NCBI GenBank assembly: GCA_003222055.1
Contig: QHUT01000143.1
Span: forward strand, 1-32,544
DNA: 32,544 nucleotides
DNA from: Gemmatimonadota bacterium
GTDB taxonomy: Bacteria > Gemmatimonadota > Gemmatimonadetes > Gemmatimonadales > GWC2-71-9
Direction of reading: 5' to 3'
Position 1 is the first letter of the stretch, and each line of letters starts with the position of its first letter. Below are positions 25,768-32,544 of the stretch, one piece after another. A program made the translations under genes and the position numbers. The notes under the pieces are model-generated. The model saw only the letters and a program-made list of their open reading frames with translations. It made no database searches and was not told the DNA's origin.

Positions 25768-26367
25768 CTAGGGTGCTGCTACAAGGAGATCGGCGAGCAT
25801 GCGCTGCATGCGCTCGATCTCCGTGGTCTGGTCGGCGAACACGTTGGCGGCGAAACGAAACGCGGGCTCCTCTTCTCCTGCCCCGCGCGAGCCGAACAGC
25901 TGATTCACCATGGTGATGGCGCCCTGGTGATGCCGGATCATGTCCTGCAGGAACAGCCGGTCGAACTCCCGGCCGCGGGCGTGCTCCAGCCGCTCGAGCT
26001 GCACGGCGCTCAGCATCCCCGGCATCAGCATCGACGAGTCCATCCCCGTCATCATCATATGCGAGGTGTCCGCTTGGGGGACGGGCTCATGGCGGTCGTG
26101 GAGCCAGCGCTGCATGAGGACGATCTCGTCACGCTGGCCCACGACGATGCGCTCACACAGCGCGCGCACGCTGGGACTCGCTCCGTGCGTGGGCGCCCAG
26201 CCGGCCATCAGCACCGCCTGCGCATGATGCTCGATCATGCCGGACATGAAGTGCACGTCGGCCGCCGTGTACGGGGCACCGCCTCGGGCGGTGCCCTGCG
26301 CAGCGACCTGCGCCGGGGGGCCGGCGCACACGACCGCGACCAAGGCCATCCAAGCGACTTTCGTCAC
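25768..26367 (-). CDS. DUF305 exported protein
   Basis: A 199-residue protein with a signal peptide (AWMALVAVVCAGPPAQVAAQ) and the DUF305 ferritin-like helical region. It has two HH motifs in family context: FMSGMIEHHAQAVLMAGWA and LFLQDMIRHHQGAITMVNQL. A Met-rich insert between them (HMMMTGMDSSMLMPGM) suggests copper or other soft-metal handling, which is reported for some family members; here it is inference. GTG 26367 was chosen because the signal peptide begins there; the frame continues upstream without family similarity. It is first in the operon with the LVIVD lipoprotein and has a tandem CTGTCA motif about 70 bp upstream. Confidence 0.87.
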   Translation of the reverse strand: MTKVAWMALVAVVCAGPPAQVAAQGTARGGAPYTAADVHFMSGMIEHHAQAVLMAGWAPTHGASPSVRALCERIVVGQRDEIVLMQRWLHDRHEPVPQADTSHMMMTGMDSSMLMPGMLSAVQLERLEHARGREFDRLFLQDMIRHHQGAITMVNQLFGSRGAGEEEPAFRFAANVFADQTTEIERMQRMLADLLVAAP

Positions 26368-26437
26368 GTCACGCTCTCGTCCGGATGCGGGAACATGGCA
26401 ATGGATAGCCCGATTACGGCCGTTGCGCGAGTGCGGT

Positions 26438-26459
26438 TTCTGACAGAGTTCTGACAGAG
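26438..26459 (-). promoter_or_regulatory. Pho-box-like tandem repeat upstream of the DUF305 operon
   Basis: A perfect 11-bp tandem repeat. On the minus strand each copy reads CTCTGTCAGAA, giving CTGTCA-N5-CTGTCA. This is the half-site and spacing of the PhoB box of proteobacteria. It lies 71-92 bp upstream of the DUF305 start and directly after the ornithine-cyclodeaminase-like stop. Any OmpR/PhoB-class regulator could use such a site. Confidence 0.5.
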
Positions 26460-26461
26460 AC

Positions 26462-27409
26462 TCACAGTCCCAGAGCCTCCACCACGGCCTGGGCGATCGC
26501 GGCGTCCTGCACGCCCACCCCGGTGAGATCCGCCACGGTGATCTCGTCCGGGTTCTCCCGCCCGGGACGCCGGCCCGCCGCGAGATCACCGAGCTCCGCG
26601 TACACGCGCTTGCGCGTGGTGACACCGGCGGCGACGGCGTGGTGCAGGTTGCCGTAGCGCTCCGTCTGGAACACGCGATCGGCCACCAGCTTGTCGGCGC
26701 GCGCCAGGAGCGCGGGCTCGAGCTCGATCTTTTCGGGGCTTCCAGTCCCCACCGAGGTGATGTGCGTTCCGGGTGCCACCCACGAGGCCATGATCAGCGG
26801 GGTCGTGCTGGCGGTCGCGGTCACGATCACCCGGGCGTCGCGCACCGCGCTCTCGAGGGCGGGCGCGATGCGCGTATCCACGACCTGCGCGAGCTCCCGG
26901 GCGAGCTGCCCGGCGCGCTCGGCCGTGCGATTCCACAGCGTGAGCCGGGCGAGCGGCATTTGAGCCACCATGGCGCGCGCCGTGAGCCGGGCGAGGGTCC
27001 CCGCGCCCACGAGCAGCGCCTCGTGCGCGTCCCTGGGCGCGAGATACTTGAGAGTGAGCGCCACTGCGGCGGCGGTGCGGAAGTCCGTGAGATAGCCGTG
27101 CTCTTCGAGCAGCACCGCCGGCACTCCCGTAGCGGCGTCCAGCAGCAGGAACAGGCCGTCCCCGGACGGCAGGCCGCGGGCGCGGTTCTCGTAGAAGCCC
27201 GTCGCCACCTTGAGGACGATGTGGCGCGCGCCCTTGAGATGCGCCCCCTTCACGTGTACTTCCGCCCGCTCCCCCGGGAGCTCCACCACCATCGGGTCGG
27301 GGAGCACCGCCTCCCCCAGCGCGAGCGCCCGGAAGCCCCGCTCCACCGCGCCGACCGCCACGGTGAACGAGACCTTGTCCCGGAACGCGTCGAGCGGCAC
27401 GACGCGCAT
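26462..27409 (-). CDS. Ornithine cyclodeaminase/mu-crystallin family NAD(P)-dependent enzyme
   Basis: A 315-residue protein with an N-terminal substrate domain and a Rossmann domain showing EALLVGAGTLARLTARAMVA and LTLWNRTAERAGQLA. Family marks include HVKGAHLKGARHIVLKVATG, with the lysine of the substrate site, GYLTDFRTAAAVALTLKYLA, and VIVTATASTTPLI. Members include ornithine cyclodeaminase, alanine dehydrogenase and ketimine reductase; specificity cannot be fixed here. Its ATG lies one base after the aminotransferase stop, so the two are translationally linked and probably act in the same amino acid pathway. Confidence 0.85.
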   Translation of the reverse strand: MRVVPLDAFRDKVSFTVAVGAVERGFRALALGEAVLPDPMVVELPGERAEVHVKGAHLKGARHIVLKVATGFYENRARGLPSGDGLFLLLDAATGVPAVLLEEHGYLTDFRTAAAVALTLKYLAPRDAHEALLVGAGTLARLTARAMVAQMPLARLTLWNRTAERAGQLARELAQVVDTRIAPALESAVRDARVIVTATASTTPLIMASWVAPGTHITSVGTGSPEKIELEPALLARADKLVADRVFQTERYGNLHHAVAAGVTTRKRVYAELGDLAAGRRPGRENPDEITVADLTGVGVQDAAIAQAVVEALGL

Positions 27410-27410
27410 T

Positions 27411-28535
27411 TCAGTCCGTGAACACGCGCTTCAGGCCCCGCTCCGTCTCGGCGAGCGCCGCTTCGAAGTGGTGCAGCTCCTCGCCGAACCCGAATCGGAT
27501 GTGGTGCGGCAGGCCGAAATGGTCCCCCGGCACGAGCAGCACGCTGTGCTCGGCGCGCATCCGCTCCACCAGATCGAGGGCGCTGATCCCCTGGCGGTAC
27601 TTCACCAGGCAGATCGCTCCGGCTTGCGGCGCGTGCCAGCTGAACGTGTCACCGAACCGCTTGAGCCAGCGCTCGATCACCGGGTAGTTCGACCGGAGGA
27701 TTCCGCGCGTGCGCTCGAGCACGCGTTCGCGCACCCGCGGCTCGAGCGCCACGGCGGCGAGGTGATCGCTCGCGCCGGCGGGCCCGATGGTGGTGTAGTC
27801 GTGCCGGGCCCACGCCTCGCCGGAGAACCCCGGTGGACCCACCACCCAGCCGATCCGCAGGCCCGGCAAGCCGTACGCTTTCGAGAGGCCGTTCACGACG
27901 ATCACGCGCTCGTAGCTGCCCCAGAACGACGCCGTCGCGGGCCGTTCACGCTCCGCACCCTGGTACACCTCGTCCGCGAGCAGCCACGCGCCGACCTCGG
28001 CCGCACGACTCACGATGGCCTTTCGCATCTCCGCCGAGAGCACGTGTCCCGTCGGATTGTGGGGATTGGTCACGACGACGAGCTTCGTGCCCGGCGCGAT
28101 CGCGCTGCGCACCTCCTCGGCCGCGGGCTCCCAGCCTGCCTCCGCATGCAACACAAAGCCCTGGACCTGCGCGCCGAAGTTCTGGGCCAGCCCCCAGGTC
28201 TGCAGGTAGTTCGGGAGCATGACGGCCACCCTGTCACCCGGCTCGATCAGGCGCCAGCAGACGACGAAGTTCGCTTCGGCGCTGCCGGTCGTGACCAGGA
28301 TCTGCTCCGGCGACACGCCTGGGTACAAGGCCGCGATCCGGCTACGCAGCAGGTCGGTGCCGTTCGACTGGCTGTAGCCGAGCCGCACGTCGAGCAGGGG
28401 CTCGGGGGGCGCTCCAGCCAGGTCGAGCAGCTCCTGAATCGACAGCGGGTGCACACCCGACTCGGAGAGGTTGTAGCGCACCCGATTCTCCCAGGTGCTC
28501 TGCCAGCGTTCCAATTCAAATGGGACAAAGCGCAA
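27411..28535 (-). CDS. Class I/II PLP-dependent aminotransferase
   Basis: A 374-residue fold-type I aminotransferase. Visible are LGYSQSNGTDLLRSRIA near the N-terminus, VTTGSAEANFVVCWRLI, VVVTNPHNPTGHVLS with the cofactor-ring Asn, LADEVYQGAE with the Asp, and the Schiff-base lysine in NGLSKAYGLPGLRIGW. I place the start at TTG 28535 (reading LRFVPFELERWQSTWENR, a family-like opening). The ATG at 28589 lies inside a perfect intergenic palindrome and adds 18 unfamiliar residues. The substrate is unknown. It pairs with the downstream ornithine-cyclodeaminase-like gene. Confidence 0.88.
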   Translation of the reverse strand: MRFVPFELERWQSTWENRVRYNLSESGVHPLSIQELLDLAGAPPEPLLDVRLGYSQSNGTDLLRSRIAALYPGVSPEQILVTTGSAEANFVVCWRLIEPGDRVAVMLPNYLQTWGLAQNFGAQVQGFVLHAEAGWEPAAEEVRSAIAPGTKLVVVTNPHNPTGHVLSAEMRKAIVSRAAEVGAWLLADEVYQGAERERPATASFWGSYERVIVVNGLSKAYGLPGLRIGWVVGPPGFSGEAWARHDYTTIGPAGASDHLAAVALEPRVRERVLERTRGILRSNYPVIERWLKRFGDTFSWHAPQAGAICLVKYRQGISALDLVERMRAEHSVLLVPGDHFGLPHHIRFGFGEELHHFEAALAETERGLKRVFTD

Positions 28536-28573
28536 GGCGTCGATCCTTCCGTTGGGGGGCCGTCGTGTGTCGA

Positions 28574-28603
28574 TGTAGGGGCGCAGCATGCTGCGCCCCT
28601 ACA
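28574..28603. repeat. Perfect 30-bp intergenic palindrome
   Basis: TGTAGGGGCGCAGCA followed directly by its reverse complement forms a 15-bp perfect arm pair with no loop, between the HAD phosphatase stop and the aminotransferase start. It has the look of a REP-like repeat and could act as a terminator hairpin. It also supplies a spurious ATG for the downstream gene. Confidence 0.8.
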
Positions 28604-28615
28604 ATAACTCGGAAA

Positions 28616-29254
28616 TCAATCCATTGCGGCCAGGTCTGCGGGCCGTTCCAGCCAGTAATCCGGCGCGAGGTCCTCGAGGTGGGACCGGTCGAAGGGTCCC
28701 CACAGCGCGGCGGCGGTTTTGACGCCGGCCGCGCGGCCGCATTCGATGTCGTGGCGCGAGTCGCCGATGAACACGGCGCCCGTCGCGGGCCGGCGCAGCC
28801 GCTCGAGCGCCAGGCGCACCGGCTCGGGATGGGGCTTAGGGTGCGTGACCTCGTCCGCGCCCACGACCACATCGAACGCGTCCTCGAGCGACGCGCGCAC
28901 CAGCCCCCGGATCGCCCCGCTCCGCATCTTGCTCGTCACGACACCCAGGGGCCGGCCCCGCTCCCGCAGGGCCCGCACCGCCTCGACGATGCCGTCGTAC
29001 GGCCGTACAAGCTCGTCGTGGTGCGCGAGGTTGTACGCGCGATACGTCGCGACCATGGCGTCGATCTCGGCCGGGTCTTCGGTGAAGCGACGGAACTGCA
29101 CCCACAGCGGGGTGCCCAGCCCCGCCATCCAGACGTCGTCCGCGGGCTCCTCGCCGCGGTGCGTGCGCATCGTGTGGCGGTAGGAGCGGAGGATCAGCTC
29201 GATCGAGTCGATGAGCGTGCCGTCCAGGTCGAACAGGAAAGTGGTGAGCGTCAC
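28616..29254 (-). CDS. HAD-superfamily phosphatase, phosphoglycolate-phosphatase-like
   Basis: A 212-residue HAD hydrolase. Motif I is FLFDLDGTLIDS with the nucleophile Asp pair. A helical cap follows (MAGLGTPLWVQFRRF). Motif II is in LGVVTSKMRSGAI, and motifs III and IV are in THPKPHPEPVRLAL and AVFIGDSRHDIECGRAAGV. The set is complete and typical of the Gph/PpaX-like group; the substrate is uncertain. GTG 29254 was chosen because the catalytic strand begins 6 residues later; the long upstream open frame runs into the divergent antiporter gene and is a shadow. It shares a 33-bp divergent spacer with the antiporter. Confidence 0.88.
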   Translation of the reverse strand: MTLTTFLFDLDGTLIDSIELILRSYRHTMRTHRGEEPADDVWMAGLGTPLWVQFRRFTEDPAEIDAMVATYRAYNLAHHDELVRPYDGIVEAVRALRERGRPLGVVTSKMRSGAIRGLVRASLEDAFDVVVGADEVTHPKPHPEPVRLALERLRRPATGAVFIGDSRHDIECGRAAGVKTAAALWGPFDRSHLEDLAPDYWLERPADLAAMD

Positions 29255-29287
29255 GCCGGAAGGTAACTTTGGGAGGCCGAAAACCGC

Positions 29288-30874
29288 ATGCACCACTTCG
29301 AGACGGTACTCGCGCTGCTGGTGGGCGTCACCTTCCTGGCGCTGGTGGCGCGCCGGCTCGACGTCCCCACGCCCGCGCTGCTCGTGACGGGCGGGCTGCT
29401 GGTCGCGCTGCTCCCGGGCCTGCCGGTGGTGCAGTTCGACCCGCAGCTCGTCTTTCTCGTGTTCATTCCGCCGCTCCTGTTCCGCGCGTCGCTCCTGGCC
29501 TCCTACCGCGACGTGCGCGCCAACCTGCGGCCCATCCTCTTGCTCGGCGTCGGGCACGTCCTGTTCCTGACGATCGTGGTCGGTTGGGTGGCGCACCGCG
29601 TGGTTCCGGGGCTGCCGTGGGCGTCGGCGTTCGCGCTCGGCGCCGTCGTCTCGGCCCCGGACGTGGCGGCCGCGACGGCGTTCCTGCGCCGTCTCCCGTT
29701 GCCGCGGCGCCTGGTGATCATCCTCGAGGGCGAGAGCATGATCAACGACGCGGCCGCAATCGTGGCGTACCGCATGGCGGTCGCGGCCGCGGTGACGGGG
29801 TCGTTTTCGCTTCCCGCGGCGAGCCTGCGGTTTCTCTACATCGGGGCCGGCGGGATCGTCGTCGGCCTCGCCGTCGGCCGGCTCTTGGCGGAGCTGCGTC
29901 GTCGCATTCACGACCCCGAGGTCGAGAACACCATCTCGCTGCTGACCGGCTACGCGGCCTACCTGCCCGCCGAGCATCTCCATGTGTCGGGGATCCTGGC
30001 GGTCGTCGCGACGGGACTGTACCTCGGGCGCGTGGGCCCCCGCATCGTCGCGGCGGACACGCGCGTGCAGAACTCCGGCATGTGGGACGTGGTCGTGTTC
30101 ATGCTCGAAGGCCTCATCTTCATCATCACCGGGTTGGCGTTGCGACCCATTCTCGGCGGCTGGAGCGGTCCCTTCGCACGGGACCTGATGTGGGGCACGG
30201 TGCTGGTGAGCGTGACGGTGATCGTCGCGCGCTTCGTGTGGGTGTTTCCCGCGACCTACCTTCCCCGCCTCATGAGCGCGCGCGTGCGGAAGCGGGACCC
30301 CTCCCCGCCATGGCGCCTGCCGGCGGTCGTCTCCTGGGCCGGCCTGCGCGGCGCGGAGTCGCTCGTGCTGGCCGCCGCGATTCCCACCCTCACCGGCTCA
30401 GGGGCGCCGTTCCCCGGCCGCGACCTGATCATCGCGATCACGTTCGCCGTCATCCTCGTGACGTTGCTGGGCCAGGGCTTCACCCTGGCGCCGTTACTGC
30501 GTCGGCTCGGCGTGCGCGACACGGGCGACGAGGAGCGCCGCGAGGAGCTCACCGCACGTATCGTGGCATCCGAGGCGGCGCTGGCGCGGCTCGAGGAGCT
30601 CGCGTCGGAGTCGTGGATGAACCCGGACGCGCTGTCGCACACGCGCGATCGGTACCGCAATCGCGCGCGTCATCTGCATGGCCACGCGGATGGCGTCCTG
30701 GACGGCCCGGCGGAGTCCAAGTCCATCGCTCACCTCCGGCTCGCGCGCGAGCTGCTCGCAGCGGAGCGGCGCGAGCTGCTGCGTCTGCGGGACGAGGGCG
30801 CCATCGGCGATGCCGTGATGCGACGCGTGCAGCGCGAGCTCGATTACGAGGAGCTGCTGCTCCATCACGAGTGA
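29288..30874 (+). CDS. Na+/H+ antiporter, CPA1 family
   Basis: A 528-residue inner-membrane antiporter with about 12 hydrophobic segments. Family marks are FLVFIPPLLFRASLLASYRD, GAVVSAPDVAAATAFLRRLP (the ion-binding Asp region), ILEGESMINDAAAIVAYRM (matching the GESLLNDA consensus), and WAGLRGAESLVLAAAIP. The last 90 residues are a soluble, charged helical tail (RREELTARIVASEAALARLE and RDEGAIGDAVMRRVQRELDY), as in many bacterial NhaP-like proteins. It exchanges cytoplasmic Na+ or K+ for protons; ion preference is unknown. It is convergent with the terminal helicase gene, 4 bp apart. Confidence 0.92.
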   Translation: MHHFETVLALLVGVTFLALVARRLDVPTPALLVTGGLLVALLPGLPVVQFDPQLVFLVFIPPLLFRASLLASYRDVRANLRPILLLGVGHVLFLTIVVGWVAHRVVPGLPWASAFALGAVVSAPDVAAATAFLRRLPLPRRLVIILEGESMINDAAAIVAYRMAVAAAVTGSFSLPAASLRFLYIGAGGIVVGLAVGRLLAELRRRIHDPEVENTISLLTGYAAYLPAEHLHVSGILAVVATGLYLGRVGPRIVAADTRVQNSGMWDVVVFMLEGLIFIITGLALRPILGGWSGPFARDLMWGTVLVSVTVIVARFVWVFPATYLPRLMSARVRKRDPSPPWRLPAVVSWAGLRGAESLVLAAAIPTLTGSGAPFPGRDLIIAITFAVILVTLLGQGFTLAPLLRRLGVRDTGDEERREELTARIVASEAALARLEELASESWMNPDALSHTRDRYRNRARHLHGHADGVLDGPAESKSIAHLRLARELLAAERRELLRLRDEGAIGDAVMRRVQRELDYEELLLHHE

Positions 30875-30878
30875 ACCC

Positions 30879-32544
30879 TCAGCCGAGCACGAGCGCCGCC
30901 TCCAGCACGACCGCGGGAGGATCGGGCACACGCGCGAGCGGCGGTAGCCGCTCATGCCACGCCAGCACGTCCCGCACCGTCAGCGGTGCGCGGCGCCCCA
31001 GTAGCTCGTCGAGCAGCACCTCCTCCCCGGCCGTCATCCCGAGCGCGAGCCGCGACACGAGTGCATCGAGGCGGGCGAGCTCGGCGTGGCGTCCCCGCGC
31101 CGCCGCGCGACGGGCGGCCGTGAGCACCCAGGGGATGAGCCGCCGGGTGAGCCGGTCGCGGTCGGCGGCGCGCCACCGGGCCCGCTCGATCGCGTCGAGT
31201 CGGCCGCGCACCAGCGGCGCCGCCCGGCGGATCGCCAGCTCGAGCGCGGCGCGGTCGAGCGGCGCCGGCCGGGAGAACGCGGCCCGCTCGAGCAGGTCGG
31301 TCGCCTGCGCCGGATCGGCGCGCGCCGCGCTCCCCGTCACCACCACCGCTTCCACCTGATCCGCGAGGCGCACCAGCAGCACCACCGCCCGCTCCGCTGC
31401 GGCGATTGCGGCGCAGGCGCCGGACGCGGCAGGGCGGCCGGCGTGTCCTGCGAGTGCCTGCAGCCGGTCGCACCAGTCGAACGCGGCGGCCGTGCCGCCG
31501 TGCGCCAGCTCGATCTGCGCGGTACCGGTCTGCCACTGCGCCCGCGCCTTGGCGAGCCAGCGGCGCTCGATCGCGAGCGCGCCGGCGAGCGACGGTGGCG
31601 GGAGGAAGGTCACCGTCTCGATGTGGGCGTGAGGCGAGCCGGCACGATCGATCCGGCCTACGCGCTGAGCCAGCCGGGCGGGGCTCCACGGCACATCGTA
31701 GTGGATCACCCGCACGGCGTCCTGCAGGTTCAGCCCCTCGCTCAAGAGATCGGTCGCGAGCAGGACGTCGGTCTGGAGCGCGGCCGCGGGCCCGGGGGCG
31801 CCTTGGGCCGTGGGTGCGAACGCCCGCAGCACGTCAGCCCGCGTCGAGCGCTCGCCGCCGAACCACCCCCGATCTCCCATCACCGCGGCGACGCGGTGGC
31901 CGTGGAGGCGGCGGAGCAGGTGCCGGACGGTGGCGCGCGGTTGCACGAACACGATCGTCTTGCCGCCGCGCCCGGCGAGCATGCGCACCAGCGCATCGGC
32001 CTTCGGGTCGGGGCAGGGCACGACGAGCTGGCGCAGCCGCCGCACCGTCTCGCGGTCCGCGTCGCTCACTCTGCTCGTGCCGGCCGGCAGGAGCAGGGGG
32101 AGGAGCGCGAGCTGCAGGTCGTCTTGCCCCGTGGGGAACAGTCGCCGGAAGTCCCGCCGGGTGAGTGAACGACCCTGCACCGCGGCGGCGACGCCGAGCT
32201 CGAGCCATTCCTCGTAACGTCCCAGGCTCGCGCGGAACGCGGGCAGGCTCGAGGCGAGCTGCGACAGGAGCAACAGTCGGAACAGGCCCGCCGCCTCTCC
32301 ACCGCAGTCGAGCTGGACGATGCCGGCGACGAGCCGCTCGAGCAGCGCATCGGGCGCCGCGCCGATTCGAGCCACCGCGCCGCCGGACCGTGCCGGGAAC
32401 GAGAGCGCCACCGGGCCGGCGGTCCAGCCGGTGCGCGCCCGCTCGCGCGAGCGGGACACACACAACCGGGCGGCGGCGGCCCGCAACGCCGCGGGGTCCA
32501 CGTCGCGCTCGCCGCGTGCCACGCAGCGCAGCGAGGGAACGCCG
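30879..32544 (-). CDS. SNF2/RapA-type helicase, C-terminal part (N-terminus outside window)
   Basis: At least 554 residues of an open frame that runs off the right edge (in-frame codons continue to 32544). The helicase C-terminal domain is clear: GKTIVFVQPRATVRHLLRRL, VLLATDLLSEGLNLQDAVRV, and IHYDVPWSPARLAQRVGRID with the arginine finger. The ATPase core with Walker A must lie beyond the edge. A long Ala/Arg-rich C-terminal region follows, with no recognised motif, ending PPAVVLEAALVLG. A GTG at 32522 is not a credible start since the frame is open upstream. SNF2-like enzymes translocate on dsDNA; its role here is unknown. Confidence 0.8.
   Translation of the reverse strand, partial: GVPSLRCVARGERDVDPAALRAAAARLCVSRSRERARTGWTAGPVALSFPARSGGAVARIGAAPDALLERLVAGIVQLDCGGEAAGLFRLLLLSQLASSLPAFRASLGRYEEWLELGVAAAVQGRSLTRRDFRRLFPTGQDDLQLALLPLLLPAGTSRVSDADRETVRRLRQLVVPCPDPKADALVRMLAGRGGKTIVFVQPRATVRHLLRRLHGHRVAAVMGDRGWFGGERSTRADVLRAFAPTAQGAPGPAAALQTDVLLATDLLSEGLNLQDAVRVIHYDVPWSPARLAQRVGRIDRAGSPHAHIETVTFLPPPSLAGALAIERRWLAKARAQWQTGTAQIELAHGGTAAAFDWCDRLQALAGHAGRPAASGACAAIAAAERAVVLLVRLADQVEAVVVTGSAARADPAQATDLLERAAFSRPAPLDRAALELAIRRAAPLVRGRLDAIERARWRAADRDRLTRRLIPWVLTAARRAAARGRHAELARLDALVSRLALGMTAGEEVLLDELLGRRAPLTVRDVLAWHERLPPLARVPDPPAVVLEAALVLG

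Noticed and set aside
28536-28589. Aminotransferase start at ATG 28589
   Set aside because: The ATG belongs to the 30-bp palindrome and the added 18 residues do not resemble the family N-terminus; TTG 28535 fits better.
29269-31359. 696-codon plus-strand ORF spanning the antiporter and helicase genes
   Set aside because: It crosses two real genes in a different frame and shows only low-complexity Arg/Ala/Gly sequence.

Overview
The window is about 32.5 kb of very GC-rich bacterial DNA, densely coding, with many GTG and TTG starts and short or overlapping gene junctions. The gene set suggests an uncultivated Gemmatimonadota-like or similar environmental bacterium: a long-form IspH, a full-length Lhr helicase, an ImuB/DnaE2 mutasome, DUF72, DUF305 and LVIVD proteins, and monofunctional prephenate dehydratase. 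No rRNA or other phylogenetic marker is present, so this placement is an inference.

Layout. (1) 1-2998: the tail of an HD-GYP protein, then a complete IS110-family element of the IS1111 type with a perfect 13-bp inverted repeat, then ispH. (2) 3019-8267: lhr and an alpha/beta hydrolase. (3) 15743 down to 8257, minus strand: imuB, DUF6504, dnaE2, msrA, DUF1353, then a secreted protein and a TonB-C/repeat protein. This begins as a mutagenic DNA-repair cassette followed by methionine sulfoxide repair. (4) 15744-16081: a non-coding stretch with direct repeats and a broken secreted-protein remnant. (5) 16082-18474: a DUF72 protein, then three tandem paralogues of a small, unrecognised HTH family, each behind a copy of the same direct-repeat operator-like motif. 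(6) 18485-23724: a zinc-ribbon mini-protein overlapping a radical SAM enzyme, then pheA, an APC permease, and a PhoU-like/PiT phosphate pair. (7) 23732-32544: DUF305 plus an LVIVD lipoprotein behind a Pho-box-like repeat, an aminotransferase/ornithine-cyclodeaminase pair, a HAD phosphatase, a Na+/H+ antiporter, and a SNF2/RapA-type helicase cut by the window edge.

Three features stand out. First, three heptanucleotide tandem-repeat families (ATTGCGG, GGGAGCG, ACGCGGA) sit in frame inside conserved genes (ispH, lhr, imuB, dnaE2). The ATTGCGG family also forms a palindromic element of about 80 bp. Because the unit is 7 bp and contains no stop in any frame on either strand, three units add exactly seven codons in any orientation. 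Second, the three-gene HTH array (two full-length members and one that lacks the HTH) with its repeated GTGCRGTTT motif looks like a self-regulated paralogue array that I cannot assign to a known system. Third, the IS110 element carries, in its 3' non-coding segment, short matches to its left target flank and to its right end, as expected for a bridge (seeker) RNA.
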